From: Pyrenopolyporus hunteri
Taxonomy: Eukaryota > Ascomycota > Sordariomycetes > Xylariales > Hypoxylaceae
Direction: 5' to 3'
Assembly (NCBI GenBank): GCA_902806595.1
Contig: CADCXC010000037.1
Coordinates: 248,001-312,000 of the forward strand
Length of the DNA: 64,000 bases
The translations under genes and the position numbers were made by a program. Below, piece by piece: positions 10,227 through 21,149 of this stretch. Each line of letters opens with the position of its first letter. Positions within the stretch are counted from its first letter, which is position 1. The notes under the pieces are model-generated. The model had not been told where the DNA came from, searched no databases, and saw only the letters and a list, made by a program, of their open reading frames with translations.

Positions 10227-13026
10227 TGTCAAGCACAAGAACCATTCGTTTGCTTGAGGGGACGATGAGTTGTCGTGACAATGGTCGGCATAGAGACGGG
10301 GTAAAAGAAGAAGAAGAAAAATGAATCAGAGGCGTGAGTATGAACGCGAGTGTGAGGTGGTGAATGGGGTCGAACGGGGTTGAATGCGATTTAGAGTGGT
10401 GGGTTGTTTGGCGGATTGTTCAGTCGCGAATCGATAATGAACAGGTGCAAATCGGAAAGTTGTACGGGTTATGTTCACCCTGGGAATGTACGACCGCACG
10501 AGGTAGGCACGGCATTGACTCACTGCAGCTAGGATAGATTGACGAGGACCCACTGAATAAGGTTTTGGCCTATGATTGGATTTACGCTCTCCAGCCCCGC
10601 ACATCCCTGCGAAACCATCTTGAAATACCTTACCTCTGCAAGCAGCTGAAATTGTACCCACGTACCTGCCATTGCGTAACTTCAGCCCGATCATAGATAG
10701 GTAGGTACCTACGAACACTCAAATCTCCCTCCGATTCCCGTAATTTCGACTACATGTAGGTACCAAGGTACCTACCAATGTGACGACGTTCTACTTTCCT
10801 AATCAGTCGCATTCCGTTACTCTAGAATGAAATACAGAGTGAAGTAAACATTCCATACTCGACCATACTGAAGACAACGCTTTCTTTAATGTCGACTTCT
10901 ATAATTTGCACGTGTAGAGTATGGATTGGCCAGCACAAAGCAGCAGGATAAAATATCGCTTCCGAAAGGAAAGAGTTCCATCGCCGCAATGAATATAACT
11001 ACCTCAAGATATAAGTATGAAATTTCGCGGAACACAAGCTCAAGTTTAATTTGCTTATGGAAAAATGCCCCAATTCTATTCCATCTGGTTATCACGAACT
11101 AGGTACAACATGCATGCAAAGCTTCCTAAGTGCCTGGGTATTATACTAGAATTGAAGTTAAATAAAAGAATATACGTCCTGGAAACGATTACTTCTGGCA
11201 CTATATTTGCCCGGCTTTCCCTCTTTGTCCTTACTTAGGCACCTACATAGGTAGTATGAAGCGCTAGCTCTCGCAGGGCATGCGGAGCTATGCTTTTTCG
11301 GTATTAGTTATCAGATATCAAGCTAGTTAGACAGCTCCAGTAGCTACATAGTTGTAAAATGAAACCGTAGTAAAATCACCGTTCCCCTGTTTATCTTAAA
11401 TAAGTGTAGGGGCTCAAGTAAATGAAAAGGTAAAAAGTCATCACCGTCTACTCTCTTATATATTTGTATTGTACATATAAGCCTTGCCCCATCATAGTCT
11501 CCATGGTGTAGGGTGACTTGTTGAGATCAATTCAGGATTTGTTATCCCAAACAATAAACTACATTCTCGGACAGAGGCAAAGAAGCAGGTTGTTCATGGC
11601 CATTAGCTCGATGTCATATCACGACTCTTCTGCTATAAGAACTGGGTACACGAGAGAACTTAGCATTGAGGATCTGAATGGGGGTAATGGTTCCGCCCTG
11701 GATTAGGTTCCTGTGTTACTCCATAAGTTTATTCCCCTATCAAGACCATCCTCAAAGAAATTACTTGCAACACCCATATCACGTACTTTGTGATCATTAG
11801 AAAGGGTTAAGCAGCATAGGGTAGCAGCAGCGTACTTACAACAGGCCTTAGCATATAAAATTAAATGTAAGGATGGCCGTCTATTTCTTCGGATGGTGTA
11901 TACCTAGGTATTGAGATGTACCTATGAAGTGCTCCGAGGTACCCGGATTGGGGGAGATAGGTATTGAACGAGTCCAGTGCCCAGTGCCCGGTGCCCGGTT
12001 TAAGTTTGTTGGTGAGCCGTCCGTGTTACGAATTCCACTTGATGTGACAGTGTATAATACCTACATAGTTAAGGGGGGGAGGTGGGTCTAAGGGAAGCAA
12101 CGGTCGCAATACCATTTCTGTGGCTTGTACTCCCCTTTGTCAGTACAATTTTTGTACCGGGTACCTCCTGTAATGCATGGATCCGCCCATGTCCGCCACT
12201 CAAAAGATGCGACCGCAGTCTGCGTAGCCACATATTTTCCCGTTAAAAACAAGATGTCCATGCCCCCTGCAGCGTTGGTGCTGATTACCTAGACTGGTGG
12301 TGCTTCCTTCTCCCGGCCTACCTTGGTTAGTCGGAACGCGTCGACGGGTTCTTCCACTTTTCACGCTTCGCATCGCGGACAATGTCAACCAGCATCACAT
12401 GCCCTTCCAACTCATATTCCCTGAGGTCACGTTTTTTTTTTCTTATACTTACGGCTATTATCACGATTCCAACGATCTGGCAAGTCGACAGCCTTTGACG
12501 CTAAATAATCACTTTTGCACGTAAACAATATGGTTCATGGCCATAATTGATTTGTTGCACATCTCATCATACACACATCCATACATCCACACATCCACAC
12601 ACACATATACACATATACGCATACACCCATACAAGGCAAATTCTCTCATACACTTTTCTCCCTCTCTATCCCTCCCTTCTTCCATCTTCATTCACCCATC
12701 CGTCATTCATCCTCAAACCCCGTGTCTGTTCCTCGCCTGACTGCCTTCGCTGACTTGTTCCCGATCCCGAGAATATTCAATAATGCAACCTCAATACTTG
12801 TAATTCCTAATTGGTTGCGTCGGACTTTGAATGCTTCCTGTGTGAGGTAGTTGCTAGGCAGCACTTGTACCCGCTTCTTCTCTGTCTTAAGCAGGAGGTT
12901 GCCCGACCACACCTCATAGATTTACGGTTGCCCCCCCGTGGCTGTCCTATCCATCCTGCTTATACCACTCTCTAAAGCAGAAAGCCACAACTCCGTGGCG
13001 AGCTGCGCCCATGTCCTCCCTCGGAG
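10227..13026. other. intergenic region with microsatellite, no gene seen
   Basis: No supportable coding exon in 2.8 kb. Copies of the TAGGTACCTA-type palindrome occur near 10695-10720 and 10755-10780. A CACA/CATA-rich simple-sequence stretch lies at 12570-12640, followed by a pyrimidine-rich run (12640-12720) typical of fungal promoters. The last part serves as leader or promoter of the Su(z)12 gene. Confidence 0.5.
12570..12640. repeat. CA/CATA-rich simple sequence repeat
   Basis: Imperfect alternation of ACACATCC, ACACACAT and ATACACAT units over about 70 bases. It creates open frames full of His, Thr and Tyr on the plus strand, which are artefacts of the repeat. Confidence 0.75.
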
Positions 13027-15274
13027 ATGGCGACTATTACTCCGTACAAACGCGAACTTCCGTTCATCCACCGAGCCTGGAAAACTGCAGTCGATCATCT
13101 ATCTCCATACGGCATGGGAATCAAGCTATCCTCGGTCAACGGTGACAATGATATCAACGGCGACCATGGTCCCCGTGCTACCAAGAGACGACGCATTGAA
13201 GACTCGCCAGAATCTGCCCCCAATGGTGCCGTCGGCCACCTACTGTCGGAAAGTGACCACGACTTCGAGAAGGCGCTCCGCGTCGAAGTTCTTCAGATTA
13301 CTCACAAGGACAGCTCCAACTTCCGGTCCAGCAACTTGCTAAACGGTATGGGGTCTCCCACCAAAAAGGATATTCCTAATATCCGCATCCGGTGCAAGCT
13401 TAGCATCTTCCGACTAAGAGACGCCAAGGAAGTCCGTGTGCTCTACTGCGACAGTCAGATATGCAATCTGAAGGTGTTTCGAGACGCCGATGACGTCTGT
13501 CGGAGAGCCAGGATTTATCTGAATTCACCATTTCATGTCCCGGCGGAGAAAATCTTTGTCGAGCGGGATGACGAAAATGGCTTTGATCTAGCCGATAACT
13601 ATCTGGTCCAAGCTGAATTGGAGTCAGCCGGCGATCCCAGTTGGCCGCCCATGGATCTACTGCCCAAGGACGATGACGAGGATGATGACCAAGATGAACC
13701 CTCAAGCCGCCCGCAGCATTGGGTCCTGACATCTCAGGTCGTCTACAGATTTGAGAAGCACCGGTCCTCTAACCCTATCAAAATCAGGAAACAAGTCGGT
13801 AACGAGATGGCGACCGAACTGAGCATGGACATGGATCTGAGATGGTCAACATGTCATAGGGCAGGCAGCACTACCGAAGTCGAGGCTTCGCCGCCAGATA
13901 TCAAGCCGTCCTTTTCTAACGGCGCCTTGGAGCCGTTGACAAATGGACATGTCAATGGAAGGGTGGATAATGTGACGAATGGTGCCCCGAGAGATGACCA
14001 AGATATCTTGGCGGAGGACGACGAAGACCATGAAGAAGCAGCAACTCCTAGCCGTTTGCTAAGAACGAGGGAGAAGCAGAACTATAATCTCAAACTTCTC
14101 AGTGACAGGGCACGAGGCAAGGAACGGAAGGAGAGGAAACAACGTAAACTGGCGGACGCTAGAGGCCGGAACGGGCGGGTTACATGGATACTTCCTCGCT
14201 CCGGGGAATTGGCACTGGAAAAAAATCAGTGCATACGATGTTACGCGCTCCATTCATCTATGAGTCAGCTGGTAGAACACATTAAGGTCCATCCTGAGTT
14301 TAAATATGACTTTGATGTGAGCTCCTCCCGTATCTGGATCTCGGATCACGATCAAGAAACTCGGAGTCGCTCTAGCTCATCTATATTAGAAGCCCGAGGT
14401 TCAGAGGGTTTCGAGAGCGACCTGTGGGATAACGCGTCTCCTCACAAGAGCCATAGAGTTTCGATGCAACCGAACTCTTTACAGGTGAGTTTGATGGAAT
14501 AACTTCACCGCTTCAAATTACCATGTTATGCTAATTCCATACAAAGCCATCACTCCCAGGTCGTCCGAAGGATACGAGGCAACTAGTCCCCAATAACAAA
14601 CAGCCCATGTACGATCGTCTTAGCAAAGCATTGCTTGAGCCGGGAACCCTCGTTGATCCACCGGAGATCGACGACACTTGGTTGGTACAAAAGCACCGGG
14701 ACATCATTCGAGACTACAGCGATGTTCATCAGGACGAGAAGGAGTACATCTCGGAATGGGATGCTTATGTGAACAAAGCATGCGTCACTTCTGAGCCTCA
14801 CTTGCAAGCCGTGTATCTCAAGTTCGTTCAGCATAAAGCGTCATGGTTGGCTGCATCCCAGAGCCGTATGACAGAATGGTCGAAGCATTTAAGTTATCTG
14901 AAGGCAAGGAATTCGCTAGCTGAATCCACGATCGTTGCGGCTCTTGAGATTATGCGGCAGGCAAGATCTCAGAAGCGCTCTGAGCAACCTGAGACCACAA
15001 AGCCGCCCTCTCCGAGAACCGAGTACCGCAAGTCGGCATCGGGATGCGCCGTCTGCGGCCAGCCGATCCGGGGACCATCCACTTTGATCTGCTCAAACTT
15101 GGTCAGTATCTCAAAAATAAGCTTGCCTTTTCTTTAGACGAATTATGAGTAGCATCGGCTAACACCTTGTAGGATTGTGACAAGCCCTTATATCACATTG
15201 ATTGTGTCCGAGATGGTCGGAAGGTACCCTCGGGAAGCCGTAATTGGCACTGCGATAAGTGCCATAGTAATTAG
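13027..15274 (+). CDS. suz12: Polycomb repressive complex 2 subunit Su(z)12 homologue with C-terminal PHD finger
   Basis: Exons 13027-14484, 14547-15101 and 15173-15274, all phase 0, encode 704 aa. A C2H2-like zinc finger (C402, C405, H418, H422) precedes a VEFS box (about 505-610) with the family text MYDRLSKALLEPGT, DDTWLVQKHRDII and FVQHKASWL. The VEFS box binds the EZH2-type methyltransferase and is needed for H3K27 methylation in the nucleus. After the VEFS box is a complete C4-H-C3 PHD finger (about 653-702: CAVC, C668, C673, H679, C682, HCDKC). Intron 2 splits the finger between its third and fourth cysteines. A basic segment (about 365-380) may be a nuclear localisation signal. The start is the ATG at 13027, after a pyrimidine-rich leader. 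Confidence 0.93.
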
Positions 15275-16455
15275 AAGACTCGATATAATCACCAACGTTA
15301 CGATATGGCCACTTGCCCTCGTTTCAGGGCTCAAGCTGGATATGGACTGCTCTTAAACACGGTGACCGAAGGCGAATCGGCTCGGCTTGGGAATCCCGGT
15401 CCCGATATCCAAAGGAATCGAGAAGAATCCACGACAATAATTCACCTCGGAGCCGCAGTTCTGATCATACTTGAATGACTTGTGGCAAAGGATCTACAAG
15501 TTCTTTGTAACCCCTGCACTGTACGTTTTTTGAATCCCCGCTGAAGGAGGTTCAGTAGGTAAACATACCATAGCTGTGGCTTATGGAGTAATTAACTACA
15601 ATACAAAACAATTCTCAAATTTTAAATCAGCAGAGCGTTGTCTCTTCAAGTGTTCGTGAATTAGGAAGCCATCATCAAATAACCTAACTCCGAGTCGTTC
15701 AAGATACCTATAACAGACACAGCATGTTGAGCATTACCACCAGCCGCTAATTGAACAGTGTCCTCCAAGGTTCTTGCCAATTTTGTTAGTTAACATTCTA
15801 TGATTACCTACCTTAGGAGACCTTTATCTAACTACTTCTACTACACGCCATCGCGTATATTTCATGTTGATAATCTTGTTTTGCCCTCATTACATTCCGT
15901 ACCACAAGTTCTGGGGCTCAACAGTGTATCTCTACTACCTAGCCGGATTGCCAAACGTGGATGGCTAATAGGGTATTGATACCAGCAGATTTCTAGTTAA
16001 TATGAATACGTCTCTGATAACTCGACACCGCGATTAACGTTGGGCGAAAAATCGTGGAACTTAGAAATCTAATGACACAGTCGAACGTTCATTTCCTTGC
16101 GTGTGGTAACTTATCACCATGTAGTGCTTCCAACTTCTATTGTAACTGAGTAGAAAGTAGGTCGGATTCCAACACAGGACCACCATACTGAGATAGCACC
16201 AGATATAACAGGACCTCGTCAGAGCCATGAGTAGGGAGGAATACTCAGTCACACCTAAGTGGTATTCGTGGGTTTTCTGGAGTGACCCCCAAGTAACTAA
16301 AGTCCTCCTGCTGTTATTTAACTACGGTCTTCTCCCCTCCCAATACTCCCCAGAAGAACATCCGACAACACAACTCTGCTACCTCATCCGCCGCCATCAC
16401 CAAATACTATCAGACGACGAACAACCACAAAACCATACAATTTTCCCACCACACA
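15275..16455. other. intergenic, no gene seen
   Basis: About 1.2 kb between the Su(z)12 homologue and the small membrane protein. Moderately AT-rich, without convincing exons. The last 150 bases are C-rich (CTCCCC, CCACCA) and look like a leader or promoter. Confidence 0.5.
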
Positions 16456-16743
16456 ATGCTCATGTACATCCTCTCCCTTCTCGCCGCCCTCGGTGGCCCG
16501 AGAACCGTTCTTGCATCATCGCCGCCGGTGTTCCAGGACGGTACTCCATTAAAATGTGGTGGCAATCTGGGTCTAGCCATAGCCGTCTACCTAATGGGTG
16601 TCGGCGCGGTAGCATATATTATCGGCGACATCCTGTACCGCAGCCGCAGAGAACCGGCTCATGTTGTCATTGATAGGCGCGAGGGGCGTATATTTGTGCA
16701 GACTTCTGACGGTGAGGTGTATTCGACTCGTCTAGATGACTAG
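16456..16743 (+). CDS. small hypothetical membrane or secreted protein
   Basis: A 95-aa frame starting at ATG 16456. The first 20 residues form a hydrophobic signal-peptide-like segment (MLMYILSLLAALGG), with a plausible cleavage near VLASS. A second hydrophobic stretch at about 38-57 (LAIAVYLMGVGAVAYIIGDIL) is followed by the basic RSRRE, suggesting a single-pass type I membrane protein with a short cytosolic tail. A C-rich leader precedes the ATG. I recognise no family. Codon use is compatible with coding, but the short length leaves real doubt. Confidence 0.5.
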   Translation: MLMYILSLLAALGGPRTVLASSPPVFQDGTPLKCGGNLGLAIAVYLMGVGAVAYIIGDILYRSRREPAHVVIDRREGRIFVQTSDGEVYSTRLDD

Positions 16744-18543
16744 CTTTTTCTTTAGTTGAGGTCGCTTGGCAAAACTGGTGTAGTCTTTAGGGGGCCGGGT
16801 ATTTCTATTGGATGGACGGTGCTATTGGTCTTATGGGGGTCTAGAGGAGAATCGTAGCGTTTAACTCAGATTGGGCGAACAACTATTGTACGATAAATAC
16901 GAGGACATAGGGCTACGGTAGTCAGCAGTATCTTGAGACTCGGATAATTTACGCCCTTCAACCGAACATTGATTTACCCAAGAGCGTCTCTAAAGACGTA
17001 TGCGTGAACGTGTTTCGGGGTTTACACCTTTCCACGCCGGCCGTAAGAAGATAACTCAAAGAGGATAGGATGGTTGACGAGAGTTGTGCTAATGTTATAG
17101 GGGCTACAGTGCATACATCACTAAATCCCCCTATGAATATAGCACTTACAACACTAAAAACCACTATAAATTTCCCCGTGTGGAAGTATCGCGCTATTAC
17201 ACCCCCACAACGCCACATGCCATACCCTTTTATGAGGTATATGCGTACCTAATAAACTACGCCCTTTATATATCACCAATTGACATGATCGAACAAAATA
17301 GTTCCGCGCTTATTTGCGTCGTAGTTAAATATTATGCTGCCCCATGCACCCAAGTGCCTAATACCCTAGAGGTAAGGGAGAATAGCGCTGTGAACCCTGT
17401 AGTTATAGGGAGCGGGCTAAAAGTGATCTGATTGGTTAGGATCTTACAGCGGGTGTATACGCTAAAACCTTCTATATTCCGGCGGACCCCTGCCATAATA
17501 GTCAATCCGGCCATTCCTTCATGGCGGGCGTAGGCGTAGGCCTTAGGCCTAGCCGGAGATTGGCTTCAACATGTCTACCTATGTACCTACCTAGGTAACT
17601 ATATGCTACATGCAAACAATACCACAGATTTACGGGAGAAGAAGAAATAGGATAGTTGGAGATCAATTATCGAGAGTTCTTTTATTAGTTAGGTTTAATG
17701 AGCTGCATATTTATTATTTAGAGAGTAGGCACTTATATTGCAATTATGAGCTTTACCTAGAGCCTCCATTTGTATAGTCATTTACAGCTAGGAAACCTAC
17801 GGCGTCGTCAGCCGATTTTGCACCTACAAGCAGAAATTTACCTAGGTAAATAAACGAAGCGATCGCTCCGCTAATAGCTTATACCTACCTAGGTATATAG
17901 TATGGAATGATCACCGCATACTTACATAGGTGAATTGTCACATGACATCCACATGCGCTTATATTAATAAAGCCGGGATGAAGGTTAAGCCAGCCAGGTT
18001 CGAGTTCTCGAACTTCCCCAAATGGGTAGCGATCAGACTCCCGATACTCTCCCCTTGACGCCTCTTGGCCTCGAAGGGGAAAAGCTTGTGTTGTGTCTCC
18101 AACTCTACCGATGTCGTGGGAGTCAGGATACAGAGCAATGGGCCGTACCCCGCATCCGAGAGCGACGGGGGGATTGCTGCGCCGCTGGTCCAATAACCGG
18201 ACTTACATGGTTGCTACAATAACAAGCTGCGGTTGGTCTGTGGTAACTGGCCGTCTGGCCCGCGGGATGCGTGACATCGTATCTATTACCAAGGGCTGGG
18301 GAAGTTGCAATGTTGCGGGGTAGATCTATTCCCAGCTGATAGGTAATATCATATGTAGGTAGGTGTATACCTAGGTAGCTACCAGGCATGGTTTATATAT
18401 CGTCCGAGGCCCCGTCCATTCAGACGCGTGACAAAGGGGAATCGAACGGGCAACTCCTCAAAGCCCCTAACTGAGACAAAGCCGCCTCAGATTAACTCAG
18501 AATAGTGTCCCAACGACTACGTCTCCGAGCGGCTACGTTCATA
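16744..18543. other. AT-rich intergenic region, no gene seen
   Basis: About 1.8 kb without supportable genes. The part from 17050 to 17900 is clearly AT-rich. TACCTAGGTA-type palindromes occur at about 17575-17600, 17840, 17882-17897 and 18354-18385. The final part is the promoter of the MFS transporter. Confidence 0.5.
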
Positions 18544-20823
18544 ATGGCCAAATCAGGGGAGCATGCGGAAGCGTCCCGAGCGGTAGAAGTGGAAGGGGAG
18601 AAGATCCAACCGGAAACGCAACATGACATCGTCAACACTGACACGCGCGATTCTGAAAAGGGCTTGGGACATGCACGCACCCACGAGGAAACGCAATATG
18701 CGCAAATCGACCCGGCCATTGCTAGTCGCATCGCGGCGAACGTCGATGACTTCATGGTAAGGGCCTTCGTCGTCTGGGGAATCCTCATGTTACAAGGGGA
18801 GAAACTAAATCGAAATTAGACTCTCGTCAACGAAGCAAATGAAGCAAATGAAAGAGAGCGAAGCATGAAACTCTCCCACGCCTTCAAGGTGTACCCCAAG
18901 GCCATTGCCTGGTCTATGATTCTCTCATCGTGTCTTATCATGGAAGGGTTCGGGACGTCGATTGTTGGATCGTGTAGGTTTCTTATATGTTACTATTTTT
19001 CCCCGGCATAGAATATCCAAGCTAATTTCGTAGATATCTCTTACCCCCCCTTCCGTGACCACTTCGGTACCAAGGGTCCCAACGGAGAGTATCAGATCCC
19101 CGCAAGTTGGCAGAACGGCATCGCGGGCGCAACGAATGTTGGTGAGATCATTGGCCTTCAGGTATGTTTCACACCCTCGTACACGAGTTTAGAACCGTAT
19201 ACTTAGAAAAGGTTTTTTGTAGATAGCCGGTGTTTTGTGTGAGCGCTGGGGCTACCGATGGACAATTCTGTCCGCGCTGGTAGGCGTCACCGCATTCATC
19301 TTCTTTCCGTTTTTCGCCAACAACCTCACAATCTTCCTCGTCGGCGAGTTGTTCCAAGGTATGGCCTGGGGAGTCTTCCAGACCATGACGGTGGCTTATG
19401 CGGCTGAGGTCTGCCCTGTACCCCTAAGGCACTACCTAACGAGCTACATCAACCTATGTTGGATTATCGGGCAGTTCATTTCGTCTGGTGTTCTTGTCGG
19501 GCTTGTCGGTCGTAAGGACGAATGGGGGTAAGTTTAAGTCTTTTTCGCCGAATTGGAGACTCCCGTGCTGAGAAGTGCTTCTAGCTATAAAATCCCATTC
19601 TCTCTCCAATGGGTTTGGCCAATCCCCATCGGCATCGGCACGTATCTCGCGCCGGAATCGCCCTGGTGGTGTGTTCGACACAATGACAGGAAAAGGGCGG
19701 AGGCGTCACTGAAACGCTTGGCCCGTAGCTCTGGGTTTTCCCAACGAGATGCCGACGCAGCAATGGCCCGTACGTTTTACGACCACTCGGAACTTTTTTA
19801 TTCTTAGTTATGGCTGACCTAGGTGATTTTCTTTGTAGTGATGATCTATACGGACGAAATGGAAAAACAAGTCGCCGAAGGGACCAAATACTGGGACTGT
19901 TTTAAGGGTATTGATCTGAGGCGAACTGAGATTGTCTGCATGGTATGGCTTGCTCAGACAATGTCCGGGACGGCCGTCGGTGGTCTGTCGACCTACTTCT
20001 ACCAGCAGGCAGGCATCTCGGACTCGGACTCATTCAAACTTGGCTGGGGCCAGAACGGCCTTAACGCGGTTGGAACGATTGCTAGTTGGTTTATCCTAAA
20101 CAAGGTTGGAAGGAAAACATTGGTATTTGGGGGAATGATTGTGATGTTCATCTTACTGATGTGAGTTTTCCCGTACTTGGTGTTTATCCCTACATTTGTT
20201 CTATCTCTAGCTAACTCTCTTGCTACTAGCATTACCGGCTTCATGGGCATCCACGACCCGCCCAGCACAGCTGAGGCGTGGACTGCTGGAACAATGGTGC
20301 TCTTGCTGAGCGCAACGGCTAACTTCTCGATCGGTCCCGTGGTCTATACCATCGTATCCGAAATACCGTCGACGCGATTGCGCGCGAAATCCATCATCCT
20401 AGCCCGCAACGCCTATAATGCTATCAATATCGCCTTTATCAACGTCGTCTCGTATCGCCAACTTAGCCCAGCCGAGTGGAACTGGGGTCCCAAAGCAGCT
20501 TTCTTCTGGGCCGGTACTAATATAATCTTCAGCACCTGGATCTTCTTCCGACTGCGTTAGTAACCCTTTTTTCTCTCTACACTCATGGCCGACCATCTGG
20601 TTATAATTTAGTAATATTGCTAACTCTGAACTACACCCGAACAGCTGAGACTAAAGGGCGAACTTACGCCGAGCTCGACATCTTGTTTGAGAACAGAATT
20701 CCCGCTCGCAAGTTCGCTAGCACCAAGATCGAGACGTTGGTCCAAGGCACTGAGACTGCGCAAAAGGAACAAGCCGATACTATCGAAAATGCTGCAGCTG
20801 CAGAGGGCAGGACACAGGGCTAG
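18544..20823 (+). CDS. MFS sugar transporter, maltose/alpha-glucoside permease type
   Basis: Eight exons: 18544-18756, 18820-18973, 19034-19161, 19223-19527, 19585-19769, 19839-20160, 20230-20555 and 20645-20823. All phases join to give 603 aa. Family signatures are the ERSMK/YPKAIAWS entry, YWDCFKGIDLRRTE in the central loop, PESPWW after TM6, NKVGRKTL (the MFS loop motif) and PETKGRTYAELD after the last helix, which is completed across intron 7. The first 80 residues are hydrophilic and cytosolic, as in fungal Mal/Agt-type H+ symporters. The role is plasma-membrane proton-coupled uptake of alpha-glucosides by homology; the exact sugar cannot be told from sequence. No glucosidase gene is adjacent. 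The seven introns are short (about 57-90 bp). Confidence 0.9.
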
Positions 20824-21149
20824 AATTCTTGGTTCTTTGAATGCCCTAGTAGTGGCGGTGTTATCTAGAATAGTTGGCAGATGCACCTATGCGACTTGAT
20901 TACCTACCTAAATATATACACAGCCAGCTAGATATATGAGAATTACCTACCGGATAATAATATGCAGCATATATATCACATATATATCTGAACATTTATG
21001 GTCTTAGTTTGCGCTCCGGGATGCCACTATTATCAATTGAATTAGCATCTAAACGATAGGTGCTTGTAAATCACCACTCCGTCCCACGGCTATACACTAA
21101 TGAGTACACTTCAAGTCAATGTGAATCCTTCCCTGGGAAGCTTTCCGGT
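20824..21149. other. short AT-rich intergenic spacer
   Basis: A convergent spacer between the MFS gene (plus) and sf3b2 (minus). It is AT-rich, with ATATAT runs around 20965-20990 and an ACCTACCTAAATA motif near 20902. It probably holds both 3' ends. Nothing else is seen. Confidence 0.5.

Noticed and set aside
12537..12753. His/Thr/Tyr-rich frames
   Set aside because: Direct translation of a CA-rich microsatellite.
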